A stretch of 64,000 bases of DNA, from contig SUVV01000013.1 in the NCBI GenBank assembly GCA_015061805.1, positions 1 to 64,000 of the forward strand. The letters are read 5' to 3'. Made by a program: the position numbers and the translations under genes. Numbering within the stretch: the first letter of the stretch is position 1; each line of letters opens with the position of its first letter. Positions 25,438-34,423 of the stretch are shown here, in pieces. The stretch comes from Lentisphaerota bacterium (GTDB lineage Bacteria; Verrucomicrobiota; Lentisphaeria; Victivallales; Victivallaceae). The notes beneath the pieces were generated by a model, which ran no database searches, was not told the origin of the DNA, and saw only the letters and a list, made by a program, of their open reading frames with translations.

Positions 25438-26316
25438 ATGAAAAACTTTGAGATCTGGCCCGGCCCGATGGAAGGCGTCGGTAAAGGCGGTTTCATCACC
25501 GCCGTCAACCGCCTTGGACTGGTCACGCAATGGATGACCCCGTTTTTCCGGGTTTCCCAGAATCTGCCCCGGCTCAACAAATTGAAAAGTTTTCTGGAAC
25601 CTTTTCAGCAGAGCCGTGTCCCGGTGTGTGTGCAGTTGATGGGAACTGACCCGGTGCTGCTGGGCAAAGCCGGCAAGATTTTTGCCGATATGGATATTGC
25701 TTCAATAAATCTGAACTTCGGCTGTCCGAGTTCGCGGGTGATCTCCTCCGGAGCAGGCGGCGGTGCTTTGCGCCGCCCGGATGGATTGGCAGACTTCTGC
25801 CGGACGGTCAAATCTTTTCTGCCGCCGGAGCTGCCGTTGAGTGTAAAAATCCGCTCCGGCTGGGCAGATCCGGAAGAGATGGAAAAACTGCTGCCGATGT
25901 TTGCCCTCTGCCCGGCAGTTGATAAGATATTTTTCCACTACCGTACCGTGAAAGAACTCTATTTTGAACTCCCCGACGAGGTACGGCAGAAGCGATTCAA
26001 ACGGGCGGTTGAACTTGCAAACCATACCCCGCTCATCATCAACGGCGATATAGATTCTGTGGAAGACGGCGAAAGAAGCATGACTCTTTCCGGGGCAGAC
26101 GGAGTAATGATCGCCCGGCCCTGGATAAGTGACCCCTGGCTGTTGCGCCGCTTTCATGATCCCGGAGTTCCCGGCAAAGCAGAGGGCAGAGAACTGTTTT
26201 TCCGGGAAGCCGATGCGTGCGGAGTTCCCCACGGCGGCATGATCGAACTTGCCCGGATGCTCTGGGGCAAAGAGAGTGAACGGTTCCGGCAGTTTATTGC
26301 AGCGCAGTCCGATTGA
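25438..26316 (+). CDS. dus: tRNA-dihydrouridine synthase family protein
   Basis: The 292-residue FMN enzyme of the Dus family reduces specific uridines in the tRNA D-loop. Seen: GPMEGVGKGGF at the start (FMN loop), VQLMGTDPVLLG, NLNFGCPSSRVISSGAGGGAL with the catalytic Cys near 103, VKIRSGW, and GVMIARPWISDPWLL near the end. The usual H-GRT-Q-Y-G segment is FHYRTVKELYFE and the GRG-xx-NPW box is changed, so this is a divergent branch; which uridine it targets cannot be told. CGGAGA precedes the ATG. Its last 23 bases overlap the end of the convergent kinase gene. Confidence 0.88.
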   Translation: MKNFEIWPGPMEGVGKGGFITAVNRLGLVTQWMTPFFRVSQNLPRLNKLKSFLEPFQQSRVPVCVQLMGTDPVLLGKAGKIFADMDIASINLNFGCPSSRVISSGAGGGALRRPDGLADFCRTVKSFLPPELPLSVKIRSGWADPEEMEKLLPMFALCPAVDKIFFHYRTVKELYFELPDEVRQKRFKRAVELANHTPLIINGDIDSVEDGERSMTLSGADGVMIARPWISDPWLLRRFHDPGVPGKAEGRELFFREADACGVPHGGMIELARMLWGKESERFRQFIAAQSD

Positions 26317-28582
26317 AAAGTATCAGCCGGGAAAGGTCGATCTTCTCAACATATATCCACTTGGCAGAGGGAATAAGGGAAAATATCCACAGTATCTCTT
26401 TACCGTTTTCATCGCGTACCAGTCTGCCGTAACGGTGAGTACGCATATCCGCCAGTATCCGGCTGCTGAAAACTCCGGAATTCTCATCCGGCTCCCGAAC
26501 CTTGAATCCATTCACATCTCCGATACAACGCAGCACCATCCTGCCATCCTGCGTTATCAGCAGACGTTCGAGGGTATACGCCGCGTTATCAGGAGAATTC
26601 ACAACCATTTTTTCAATCACTTTCAACGGGACATCGACCCCGGCAACTCCGTAAAATTTATCTCCGGCACCGATGATCTCCATCGAACAACTGACCACAT
26701 TGGAATTCTCTTCAAGAACTGTCCGGTAAGGTACGCTCCAGACCGGAATCGCTCCTTTGCCAACCGCCAGCGTATACCACAGCCGCTTCCTGCCGTCATA
26801 GCCGTTGCGGATATCATCATTGCCCGGATAGACAACGTGAAGCCCATTGTCAAGAGTAAAGTAACAAAATGATACCGGCAACTGCAATTTACGGTACGCA
26901 TCCTGCAGTTTGACAAACGGGACATTGCCGGTTCCGGGCCGACTGCGCAGCACCGTCCGCCGCATCCGGGAAACCGCCGGACGCAGACAACCGAGAATGT
27001 GTTCAAAGCGTTCCGGAGCATTGCTCCCGGAGTGGATATAACTGGCACGGGAAAGATCAAGCAATTTTCCCGGAGTGAAATGGGTGTCGTTATCCGCATC
27101 CGGAATAAAACAGACCGCGCCCCGGCACTGCTGAGAGGTACGGTCACCCGGCACGATCTCCGGATTTCCGGGGGTTTCCGCAGGACGGTCAAGATCAAGC
27201 AGCATGGCAAGATCCGCATTGAGTACGCCCAGCATCGCAGAAATATGAGTGAGTGTCCGGTCGATTCCGACAGCAGTCTGAACCGCCGATGCCAGAGAAT
27301 TATCGATAACATTCTCCCGGAGGCGTTCAGCTTCGGCATTGCGCATACCGGCAGCAAACATCAGCACAATGCCGCCGGCAATCAGCAGCGCCAGCAATCC
27401 GGCGGCGGCTGCGGCGGCTTTACGCCGGTTCCGGTTCGCCCAGCGGATGATCTTTTCCCAGAAATTATCCGGATTGGCAGAAACCTCCGCGCCGCGCCGG
27501 AATGCCTGCAGATCGGCGGTCAGGGCATCTGCCGACTGGTAACGCTTCTCCGGGTCGAGCGCCGTCGCCTTGGCGATCACCGCTGCAAGGTCGCGGGAGA
27601 TCGGCAATCCATAGCGGTGACGCACCGGGTCAAGCATACCCTGTTTGACCTTACCGATGATTTCCGAAGCGCTTGAAGCGGTAAATGCGGGATTCAACGT
27701 AACGATCTCAAAAAGGATAACACCGAGCGAATAGATATCAGAACGGTTGTCGCAGGGGATACCCAGCAAATTTTCCGGGGAAGTGTAACGCGGAGTTCCC
27801 ATGATTTTGGCAGAGGATCCGGAGTTTTCACCGAAACGCCGGGCGATGCCCCAGTCCACGATATAGACTTCACCGTATTGTCCGAGCATGATATTCTCCG
27901 GCTTCAAATCACAGTGAATGATCTTGCGGGAGTGGACATAACTCATCGCTTCGCAGACTTTAATGAAAAGACTTATCCGCCGCGCCATGGCGGCATCTTC
28001 GTCGAAATTGCCGATCTTGGCGTTGTCATAACGCTCACGGGTGGAAGCGAGATACTCTTTGAGAGAAATACCCCGCAACTTTTTCATTGCCAGATGGAGA
28101 TTCCCATCGGCATCAGAGCAGAGATTGTAGATCGGGATCACTGCCGGGTGATCGAGAACAGCGGTCAAACGCGCTTCATTGATGAATTCCCGGCGGGATT
28201 CAGCAGAAGAGTTCAACTCTTTACGCAAGGTTTTGACCGCGACATCCCGCAACAGAGCGCCGTCATGCCCGGAACGGACGACCCCCTGCCCGCCGCTGCC
28301 GAGTTCTTCGCCGAGAGTATAGATGGAATCGACCGGACAGAGTTCAGCAGCAGATTCCGCTTCGGGAAAAATCTCCGGGATCGGCACTTCTCCGGCGATG
28401 GAAAGTTTGATCTCCCGGTCGGCATTGCGGAGTTTTCCGGGAGCGGCACTCCTGCTCCCGGCCGCACTTTTACTGCCGGGTGAGCCGGCTTCCTGCGGAA
28501 GTTTGATCGTAATATTATCATCAGCGTTGATGATAACAGTTTTTTCAAAATCTTCCTGCGGGAGATTATCCTTGCAATTCAT
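26294..28582 (-). CDS. Membrane-spanning Ser/Thr protein kinase with extracytoplasmic sensor domain
   Basis: The 762-residue protein has a cytoplasmic kinase domain at about 88-365: glycine loop GSGGQGVV (95-102), VAVKTL with Lys 117, HCDLKPEN (221-230, an HCD in place of HRD), VDWGIAR in place of DFG (242-248), GTPRYTSPE (262-270) and DIYSLGVILFE. One membrane helix (about 389-411) leads to a C-terminal region of 340 residues resembling a double-Cache sensor (LWYTLAVGKGAIPVWS, VAGVDVPLKVIEKMV). Such kinases transmit external signals to cytosolic proteins. It follows dtd by 15 bases. The N-terminal DFEKTVII could be an autophosphorylated Thr site, a guess. Confidence 0.88.
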   Translation of the reverse strand: MNCKDNLPQEDFEKTVIINADDNITIKLPQEAGSPGSKSAAGSRSAAPGKLRNADREIKLSIAGEVPIPEIFPEAESAAELCPVDSIYTLGEELGSGGQGVVRSGHDGALLRDVAVKTLRKELNSSAESRREFINEARLTAVLDHPAVIPIYNLCSDADGNLHLAMKKLRGISLKEYLASTRERYDNAKIGNFDEDAAMARRISLFIKVCEAMSYVHSRKIIHCDLKPENIMLGQYGEVYIVDWGIARRFGENSGSSAKIMGTPRYTSPENLLGIPCDNRSDIYSLGVILFEIVTLNPAFTASSASEIIGKVKQGMLDPVRHRYGLPISRDLAAVIAKATALDPEKRYQSADALTADLQAFRRGAEVSANPDNFWEKIIRWANRNRRKAAAAAAGLLALLIAGGIVLMFAAGMRNAEAERLRENVIDNSLASAVQTAVGIDRTLTHISAMLGVLNADLAMLLDLDRPAETPGNPEIVPGDRTSQQCRGAVCFIPDADNDTHFTPGKLLDLSRASYIHSGSNAPERFEHILGCLRPAVSRMRRTVLRSRPGTGNVPFVKLQDAYRKLQLPVSFCYFTLDNGLHVVYPGNDDIRNGYDGRKRLWYTLAVGKGAIPVWSVPYRTVLEENSNVVSCSMEIIGAGDKFYGVAGVDVPLKVIEKMVVNSPDNAAYTLERLLITQDGRMVLRCIGDVNGFKVREPDENSGVFSSRILADMRTHRYGRLVRDENGKEILWIFSLIPSAKWIYVEKIDLSRLILFNRTALQ

Positions 28583-28597
28583 CGGTAACAGACCTGT

Positions 28598-29068
28598 TTA
28601 TTTCAATGCCGGTTTTCCGGAAGCATTGATGACGGTTTCAAGCATCATGGTCACCGGGCCGTCGTTTTCGATATGGACGAGCATATCGGCGCCGAACTCT
28701 CCGGATGCCACCGGCACGCCCGATTTCTGCAGTGCCGATTTGAAATACTCATACAGCTGATCCGCCTTTTCCGGATGAGCCGCCCCGGAAAATGAGGGAC
28801 GGCGCCCGGCAGAAACATCGGCACACAACGTAAATTGTGAAACAACCAGAGCCGCGCCTTTGATATCGGTAAGCGAACGGTTCATCTTGCCCTGTTCATC
28901 TTCAAATATCCGCAATCCGGCGCAACGGTCGGCGAGGTAATCTGCGATACGTTCATCATCCTCTGGCATCACGCCCAGAAAGATGACCAGCCCCTGCCCG
29001 ATGGCGCCGGTTTCTCTGGTGCCGACCGTGACCCGGCCGCACTTGACCCGTTGAATCAGCGCTTTCAT
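28598..29068 (-). CDS. dtd: D-aminoacyl-tRNA deacylase
   Basis: The 156-residue enzyme removes D-amino acids (and Gly) mischarged on tRNA. Both active-site signatures are present: [17 protein letters not shown] near 78-95 and [12 protein letters not shown] near 134-145 (the family's NxGPVT). [15 protein letters not shown] is the standard N-terminus. Start overlaps the folE stop by ATGA. Confidence 0.95.
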   Translation of the reverse strand: MKALIQRVKCGRVTVGTRETGAIGQGLVIFLGVMPEDDERIADYLADRCAGLRIFEDEQGKMNRSLTDIKGAALVVSQFTLCADVSAGRRPSFSGAAHPEKADQLYEYFKSALQKSGVPVASGEFGADMLVHIENDGPVTMMLETVINASGKPALK

Positions 29069-29610
29069 CGGATAAGCCGGGTAAATTCGTTACGGGTGGC
29101 AAGTTCACGCCGGAAACTGCCCAGCATGGAACTGGTGGTCGTGATCGAATTCTGCTTTTCGACACCGCGCATCTGCATGCAGAGGTGCTGGGCATCCATC
29201 ACCACACCGACACCTTCAGCATCAAGGATATCCATCAGCGCATGGGAGATATCTTTGGTCAGGCGTTCCTGCACCTGCAAACGGCGGGAAAACATATCGA
29301 CGATACGGGCAACTTTGCTGAGTCCGATGATCTTCTTATTGGGGATATAACCGACATGGCACTTGCCGAAAAACGGCAGCATGTGGTGTTCACACATACT
29401 GAAAAACTCGATATCGCGGACGATGATCATATCGTCGGATTCGGCTTCAAAGAGAGCGCCGTTGACTACATCTTCAAGGTTCTGATGATAACCGCGGGTG
29501 AGGAAACGCAGACTGCGTTCGACCCGTTCGGGAGTTTTGAGAAGACCTTCACGCTCCGGATCTTCGCCAAGATCGACGATAATTTCACGAATATTTTTCT
29601 GAAAATCCAT
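29065..29610 (-). CDS. folE: GTP cyclohydrolase I
   Basis: The 181-residue enzyme converts GTP to 7,8-dihydroneopterin triphosphate, first step of folate synthesis. Seen: [14 protein letters not shown], the zinc and catalytic stretch [20 protein letters not shown], and [23 protein letters not shown]. The start at 29610 ([10 protein letters not shown]) is preferred over a frame to 29637 that overlaps the upstream gene; only 2 bases separate it from that gene's stop. Other folate genes in the window are folP, folB and folD. Confidence 0.96.
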   Translation of the reverse strand: MDFQKNIREIIVDLGEDPEREGLLKTPERVERSLRFLTRGYHQNLEDVVNGALFEAESDDMIIVRDIEFFSMCEHHMLPFFGKCHVGYIPNKKIIGLSKVARIVDMFSRRLQVQERLTKDISHALMDILDAEGVGVVMDAQHLCMQMRGVEKQNSITTTSSMLGSFRRELATRNEFTRLIR

Positions 29611-29612
29611 AA

Positions 29613-30242
29613 TTATAATTCCACATATTTGAGCCACTGGTCGGAGATTATCTGCGCTCCGGCAAGCGTCGGATGAACTCCGTCACGCAATATTTTAAGA
29701 TTGTCTTTGGCAAGAGCCGCCGCTTCGTTCAGCGCATCCTGCAGCGGAACAAAGGTCGCATCAAAATCAGCGGCAAGTTGCTTCACGATCTCACCCCGGG
29801 CAAGGATATCTTCGTAAGACTCTCTGGAAACGCATTCCGACTCCAGCGAAAACGGTTCACAGAGAACCAGTTTCACATCCGGCAACTCCTGTTTTGTCCA
29901 CTCCAGAAGCATCCGGTAAATCTGTTCATAACGCGGCAGTTCGACCCCGTTTTTGCGGTTTACTTCATGCAGAGAATCATTGACACCGACCAGAATACTG
30001 ATCAGATCCGGTTTGAGATTGAGCGCATCAATTTTCCATCTGGCATAGAGATCAACGACCTTGTTGCCGCCGTTGCCGCGGTTGATACAGCAGAATTCCC
30101 GCCCCAGATTTGCCTTCAGAAGTTTTCCGGCAGTAAGCGCGACATAGCCGTACCCCATCTCCATACCGCTGCCGGCGGCAGCTTCCCGGTCCCGGCGTGT
30201 ATCAGTGATGGAATCTCCCTGAAAAAGAATGGTTTTTATCAT
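29613..30242 (-). CDS. SGNH/GDSL-family hydrolase
   Basis: The 209-residue protein shows the SGNH blocks: [12 protein letters not shown] with the nucleophilic Ser near residue 9 (block I), [16 protein letters not shown] (block II Gly), [12 protein letters not shown] (block III Asn) and [11 protein letters not shown] with the catalytic Asp and His near 190 (block V). Such enzymes deacetylate or de-esterify sugars and polysaccharides. No signal peptide, so probably cytoplasmic. GGAGG sits 8 bases before the ATG at 30242. It lies directly after rhaA, suggesting de-esterification of imported rhamnose-containing oligosaccharides. Confidence 0.88.
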   Translation of the reverse strand: MIKTILFQGDSITDTRRDREAAAGSGMEMGYGYVALTAGKLLKANLGREFCCINRGNGGNKVVDLYARWKIDALNLKPDLISILVGVNDSLHEVNRKNGVELPRYEQIYRMLLEWTKQELPDVKLVLCEPFSLESECVSRESYEDILARGEIVKQLAADFDATFVPLQDALNEAAALAKDNLKILRDGVHPTLAGAQIISDQWLKYVEL

Positions 30243-30259
30243 AATAATTTCCTCCGCGA

Positions 30260-31504
30260 TCAATTGCGCTTTGAAGTGACGTTGATTTCGTAATCCTTCA
30301 CCGCCTTGAGGAAATCCATGCCTCCGGGAACATTATGACGGGCGCAGTATTCATTCCAGACGGCGGCAAACGGCATGCTTTTGAGTTCCTCAAAGATGCC
30401 GAGACGGACGGCATAATCGCCGCTGTTTTCGGCATTTTTCAGCATTTCCGCAGGTTCAAGCAGAGCAAAAAGCAACGCTTTGTACATATTCCGCGCGCCG
30501 ATCGCCCAGGCGGCAATACGGTTGATGGAGGCATCAAAGTAGTCCAAGCCGATATGCACGCGCTGATCGAAGTTATTACGGATGATTTCTGAAGCGATTT
30601 GCTGAAGTTCATTATCCCAGCAGACCACATGGTCACTGTCCCAGCGGACACCGCGGCTGACGTGGAGCAAAATCTCATCGAGGAAAAGCAGACAGCTGGA
30701 GATCTTGTCAGAAATAACTTCCGTCGGATGGAAGTGTCCGGCATCCAGACAGCAGAGTTTGTTGCGGGAAACCGCATACCCCATGTAGAATTCGTGGGAA
30801 CCGATAGTGCAGCTTTCGGCGCCGATGCCGAAAAGTTTGCATTCAACAGCATCCAGATTGTATTTTCTGTCGATATTTTCGGCAAAAATTGCATCCAGCG
30901 ACTCTTCCAGACGTTTGCGCGGAGCAAGGCGGTCGTAGGGAGTGTCTTTGAAACCGTCCGGGATCCAGACATTGGTCACGCAGGTATTGCCGAGTTGTTT
31001 TCCCATCTCGGCGCCGATGCGGCGGCAGCAGATGGCATGTTCGATCCAGAACTGCCGGATTCCGGGGTCGGCACTGGAAAGAGTTCCATTGGAAGCCAGC
31101 GGATGAGAGAAAAACGTGGGATTGAAATCCAATCCGATATTTTCTGCTTTGGCAAAGTCTATCCACGAAGCAAAATGAGTTGCATCAAGTTCGTTGCGTT
31201 CCACCTTTTTGCCGTTGGTGTCGGCGTAGATCGCGTGAAGATTGAGCCGTTTTTTACCGGGAAGCAGAGAAAGAACTTTCTGAATATCATCACGCAATTC
31301 GCCAATATTGCGCGCTCTGCCGGGATAGTTGCCGGTAACTGCGATACCGCCGTCCAGCGCGCCGTCATTTTCAAATCCGTTGACATCGTCGCCCTGCCAG
31401 CAATGCAGACTCACCGGAATTTGATCCAACCGGCGGAATGCCGCTTCAACATCAACCCCAAGATCAGCATAAAATGCTTTGGCCTTATCAAAACAACTGC
31501 TCAT
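30260..31504 (-). CDS. rhaA: L-rhamnose isomerase
   Basis: The 414-residue enzyme (close to the usual 418) converts L-rhamnose to L-rhamnulose. Visible: [15 protein letters not shown] near residue 30, [34 protein letters not shown], and the metal-site region [34 protein letters not shown], followed by [16 protein letters not shown]. The start at 31504 is chosen because AGGAG lies 6 bases upstream; upstream in-frame Met codons lack spacing. The next pathway enzyme, rhamnulokinase, is on the other strand at 37138; an aldolase is not in the window. First gene of the run rhaA-SGNH-folE-dtd-kinase. Confidence 0.96.
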   Translation of the reverse strand: MSSCFDKAKAFYADLGVDVEAAFRRLDQIPVSLHCWQGDDVNGFENDGALDGGIAVTGNYPGRARNIGELRDDIQKVLSLLPGKKRLNLHAIYADTNGKKVERNELDATHFASWIDFAKAENIGLDFNPTFFSHPLASNGTLSSADPGIRQFWIEHAICCRRIGAEMGKQLGNTCVTNVWIPDGFKDTPYDRLAPRKRLEESLDAIFAENIDRKYNLDAVECKLFGIGAESCTIGSHEFYMGYAVSRNKLCCLDAGHFHPTEVISDKISSCLLFLDEILLHVSRGVRWDSDHVVCWDNELQQIASEIIRNNFDQRVHIGLDYFDASINRIAAWAIGARNMYKALLFALLEPAEMLKNAENSGDYAVRLGIFEELKSMPFAAVWNEYCARHNVPGGMDFLKAVKDYEINVTSKRN

Positions 31505-31556
31505 ATACATCTCCTGAAATGTTATTATTTCGTAAACACAAAATCCTACACATGAC

Positions 31557-31585
31557 AATATAGCATTACAAGGTCAAATTGTCAA
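31557..31585 (-). promoter_or_regulatory. Strong promoter of rhaA
   Basis: On the minus strand a consensus TTGACA (31580-31585), 17 bases, TATATT preceded by TGC. About 53 bases upstream of the rhaA ATG. It is the best-matching promoter of the window. Confidence 0.8.
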
Positions 31586-31617
31586 TCACCGCCGACCGGG
31601 AAAAAGGTGCAGAAAAC

Positions 31618-31651
31618 TTGATTTTTTGTTTTCAGGCACTATATTAGTGCC
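31618..31651 (+). promoter_or_regulatory. dppA promoter with palindromic operator over the -10
   Basis: TTGATT (31618-31623), 16 bases, TATATT (31640-31645), 36 bases before dppA. A perfect 7-bp inverted repeat GGCACTA-TAT-TAGTGCC (31635-31651) is centred on the -10, so a bound dimeric repressor would block RNA polymerase. The next gene outwards is rhaA, whose promoter starts 33 bases away. No regulator gene adjoins. Confidence 0.6.
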
Positions 31652-31680
31652 AAAATACAATCATGCAGGGAGCGTCTACT

Positions 31681-32448
31681 ATGAAAATCTACATCTTCGC
31701 CGATATGGAAGGCATCAGCGGCATCTCCAACTCCTCCTTTGTACTTGCCGATCAGAAAAACTATCAAACCGGGTGCAAATATCTCACCAGAGACGTCAAT
31801 GTATGTGCCAAAGCCTGTTTCGATGCCGGTGCCGACGAAGTCATCATCCGCGACGGACACGGAGCCGGAACCAGTATCATCTGGAGTGAACTCATCCCCG
31901 GAGTGGAGTTGATTCAGGGACAGACCCCCGGCGAAAGATTCTGCAACTGCGACGGCAGCGACGGCATGATCCTGCTCGGCTATCACGCTATGGCTGGAAC
32001 CCAGCGGGCGCTGCTGGAACACACCTACTCCTCCAAAGGTATCCAAAATATCTGGATGAATGGTGTCCGCGCCGGAGAATTCGCCATTGACACCGCCATC
32101 GCCGGTGAACACAATATCCCGGTCATCATGACCAGCGGATGTGATAAACTCTGCGCGGAAGCCAAAGCCTTTCTGCCCGGAGTAATAACCTGTCAGGTAA
32201 AGCGTTCGATCAGCTGCCAGAGCGCCATTCTGCTTGCTCCGGAAGATTCCGCCGTACTGCTTCGCGCCAAGACCATTGAAGCCATCGAAAAACTCAAAAG
32301 CGGCGCAATGAAGCCTTATCAGAATCCGGAGACAGTTTCCATCCGCACCGAATTCATCGAACGGCAGGAGCCGTTTTTCGGACTGGTCGCCGACCGCACC
32401 ACCGAACGCACCGGAACGTCGATCGAACGGGTTTTCCTCGACCGCTGA
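31681..32448 (+). CDS. dppA: D-aminopeptidase DppA-like (peptidase family M55)
   Basis: The 255-residue zinc protein matches family M55: IFADMEGISGI at residues 4-14 (the DxE ligands), CKYLTRDVNVCAKACFDAGADEVIIRDGHGAG (His ligand near 60), LLGYHAMAGT, then GEFAIDTAIAGEHNIPVIMTSGCDKL with the Glu/His of the site. Bacillus DppA releases D-Ala from D-Ala-D-Ala and related peptides, so a role in murein peptide recycling is plausible. The start at 31681 is preferred (GGGAG upstream); a frame from 31663 begins inside the site. Confidence 0.93.
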   Translation: MKIYIFADMEGISGISNSSFVLADQKNYQTGCKYLTRDVNVCAKACFDAGADEVIIRDGHGAGTSIIWSELIPGVELIQGQTPGERFCNCDGSDGMILLGYHAMAGTQRALLEHTYSSKGIQNIWMNGVRAGEFAIDTAIAGEHNIPVIMTSGCDKLCAEAKAFLPGVITCQVKRSISCQSAILLAPEDSAVLLRAKTIEAIEKLKSGAMKPYQNPETVSIRTEFIERQEPFFGLVADRTTERTGTSIERVFLDR

Positions 32449-32505
32449 TATTTCTGCCGGTTGCACCACAGTTTTTTATTTTCCCGGAATATCTGCGCTT
32501 CTCTC

Positions 32506-32534
32506 TTGTAAAAACAGTAAATTACTGCTATATT
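32506..32534 (+). promoter_or_regulatory. Promoter of the PSP1/hisA/rhaB gene run
   Basis: TTGTAA (32506-32511), 17 bases, TATATT (32529-32534) preceded by TGC. It lies 44 bases before the preferred start of the PSP1 gene and is the only clear promoter before the nine tightly packed genes down to 42212. Confidence 0.65.
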
Positions 32535-32577
32535 GAGTAGCGTATATTTTATATTATAAATGGAGAATCTGTCCCTT

Positions 32578-33501
32578 ATGGAAAAAATATGGCTCATTAA
32601 ACTGGAAAACGGCGCAACTCTCGAGGTCCGCGCCGATGAAGCATTGGAGCTCGCCGTCAAAGATATTTGTGTATTCAACCGGGATTTCTACGAAGAACTG
32701 GGCGAGATCATCCGTAATCTGGAAAGCCCGAGTATGACCAGCCGCGTCGGAGAACTCCCGCAGGTCATCCGCAAAGCCGGAACCCAGGAACTGGCGACTG
32801 CCAACGAAAACTGCCGCAAGGCACGCAATGCAATGCCGACTATCCAGCAATGGATCGACCGGCTCAATCTGCAGATGGTTCCGGTCAACGCCCACTACTC
32901 TCTGGACTGCAAACTGCTGACCGTTCAGTTCTGCGCCGATGGCAGAGTTGACTTCCGGGAACTGGTCAAGGAACTTTCCCGGGCGCTTTCAACCCGGATC
33001 GAACTGCGCCAGATCGGAGTGCGCGATGAAACCGGTATCTGCGGCGGCATCGCCGTCTGCGGCCGCCCGCTCTGCTGCAGCAGTTTCCTCAAAGAATTCA
33101 GTTCCATCAACGTCAAGATGGCAAAAGAACAGGATCTCGCCCTCACCCCCAGTACCATCTCCGGCGTCTGCGGCAGATTGAAGTGCTGTCTCAAATATGA
33201 ACATGACGGCTATCTTGAACTGGCAAAAGAGATGCCGCGCAAAGGCGAAATGTGCGATACCCCCGCCGGTAAAGGCAGGATCACCGACCGCAATCTGCTG
33301 ACCAGAAACGTGGTGGTAACTTTTGAAAACGGCGTTGCCCGCACTTTCCCGGTAAGCGAAATCACCATCGATCGCAAAGGCGGCGAAAACCGCCGCAACT
33401 CCGGCAATGAACACCCGGAAAAGAACAATGGTGAACATCATAAAAAACATTCCGGCAAAAATGGCAATGGACACAACGGCGACAAACAGCGAAATGCTTG
33501 A
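32578..33501 (+). CDS. PSP1 domain protein, RicT (YaaT)-like
   Basis: The protein (307 residues from the second ATG) has the PSP1 core with its Cys cluster: GGIAVCGRPLCCSSFLKEFSSINVKMAKEQDLALTP and GVCGRLKCCLKYE, around residues 155-210. In Bacillus RicT joins RicA and RicF in an Fe-S complex that adjusts RNase Y cleavage; no ricA/ricF is seen here. The last 45 residues are low-complexity and rich in Asn, His, Lys and Gly (NNGEHHKKHSGKNGNGHNGD). Start is uncertain: ATG at 32560 has no ribosome site, ATG at 32578 follows GGAG by a rather long 11 bases. It overlaps the next gene. Confidence 0.85.
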   Translation: MEKIWLIKLENGATLEVRADEALELAVKDICVFNRDFYEELGEIIRNLESPSMTSRVGELPQVIRKAGTQELATANENCRKARNAMPTIQQWIDRLNLQMVPVNAHYSLDCKLLTVQFCADGRVDFRELVKELSRALSTRIELRQIGVRDETGICGGIAVCGRPLCCSSFLKEFSSINVKMAKEQDLALTPSTISGVCGRLKCCLKYEHDGYLELAKEMPRKGEMCDTPAGKGRITDRNLLTRNVVVTFENGVARTFPVSEITIDRKGGENRRNSGNEHPEKNNGEHHKKHSGKNGNGHNGDKQRNA

Positions 33502-34423
33502 ACTGCTCCGGCTTGACCGCGCCGGTTTCATTCCGGCACCCGGCATGAGCCGGGATGAGTTTGTCGGCAACGCAGAAAAGATATTGGAAACCCATCGGCA
33601 GTTCGATGAAAATTTATGCACGGCCGGAAACGCGGATATTTTCGGCGTGGTGACCGTCACCCCGGACGAACGCATTGAAGCCGAACTTATCAGAGAGGTC
33701 GCTGAAACGACCGGTAAACTCTACGGATTTGAAGTCTTTCACGTCCCCGGCTTCTATTTGAGCCGCGCAGTCGGACTGCTCTGGGGCGGCTGTATGCTGG
33801 GCGACCGGGATGAATATTTTTCCGTCATGCTTCTGCGGAATGCTTTCAAAAAGAACCGCCGGTTTCTCAACTACACCCGGGACGAACTGCTCGCTCATGA
33901 ATTGTGCCACTCCGTCCGGCAGAGTTTGAATGAGATCTCGCTCGAAGAGTATTTCGCCTATCAGACCTCCGCAAGTCCGGTGCGCCGCTATCTGGGCAAT
34001 TGTTTCATCCGGGATATCGATGCGCTGCTCTTTGTGATCCCGATGATGCTTCTCCCGGCGGCAGAACTGCTCCGGGCGCTGGTATATCCGGCGCTTCCGG
34101 TGTGGCCCTTCTGGCTGATCGCATTGATCTATCCGGCATTTCTGCTTATCCGCAACGCACTTTCGCGGAGGATCGTCAGCAAAGCGCGAAAAGCGCTCAT
34201 CAGCTGTAAAGTCAATCAGGTGGAAGCGATTCTTTTCCGCGCCACGCTGAACGAATTAAAACAACTTGCCGCTTTCCGCGACCGTCCGGATGAGTTCCGG
34301 TTATGGGCGGAAACGCTGGCTCAAACCGAATTGCGCTGGCAGATAATCCTCCGGCGCTTCATCGACGAAGATGAATTGAATAAAGACTACCAGGAAGAGA
34401 TCGAAAATCATGAAAATTGCTGA
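33494..34423 (+). CDS. Putative membrane-associated zinc metallopeptidase
   Basis: The protein (309 residues from this start) carries a zinc-peptidase signature HELCH at 135-139 within RDELLAHELCHSVR, followed 12 residues on by Glu 151/152 in LEEYFAYQ, a likely third ligand. Two hydrophobic segments follow (about 177-199 and 203-220), then a charged helix-rich tail. No named family is recognised. Start is not certain: ATG at 33494 gives an 8-base overlap with the PSP1 gene, while ATG at 33428 has a GGAAA upstream but would overlap by 74 bases. It overlaps the following unknown gene by 14 bases, suggesting a coupled pair. Confidence 0.68.
   Translation: MLELLRLDRAGFIPAPGMSRDEFVGNAEKILETHRQFDENLCTAGNADIFGVVTVTPDERIEAELIREVAETTGKLYGFEVFHVPGFYLSRAVGLLWGGCMLGDRDEYFSVMLLRNAFKKNRRFLNYTRDELLAHELCHSVRQSLNEISLEEYFAYQTSASPVRRYLGNCFIRDIDALLFVIPMMLLPAAELLRALVYPALPVWPFWLIALIYPAFLLIRNALSRRIVSKARKALISCKVNQVEAILFRATLNELKQLAAFRDRPDEFRLWAETLAQTELRWQIILRRFIDEDELNKDYQEEIENHENC

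Noticed and set aside
24996-25580. A 194-residue reading of the CBM48 gene
   Set aside because: The N-terminal extension lacks similarity, would cross its own promoter and would overlap the divergent dihydrouridine synthase gene. The start at 25289 has a ribosome site.
32449-32505. Terminator after dppA
   Set aside because: There is a T-rich stretch but no stem of useful length before it.
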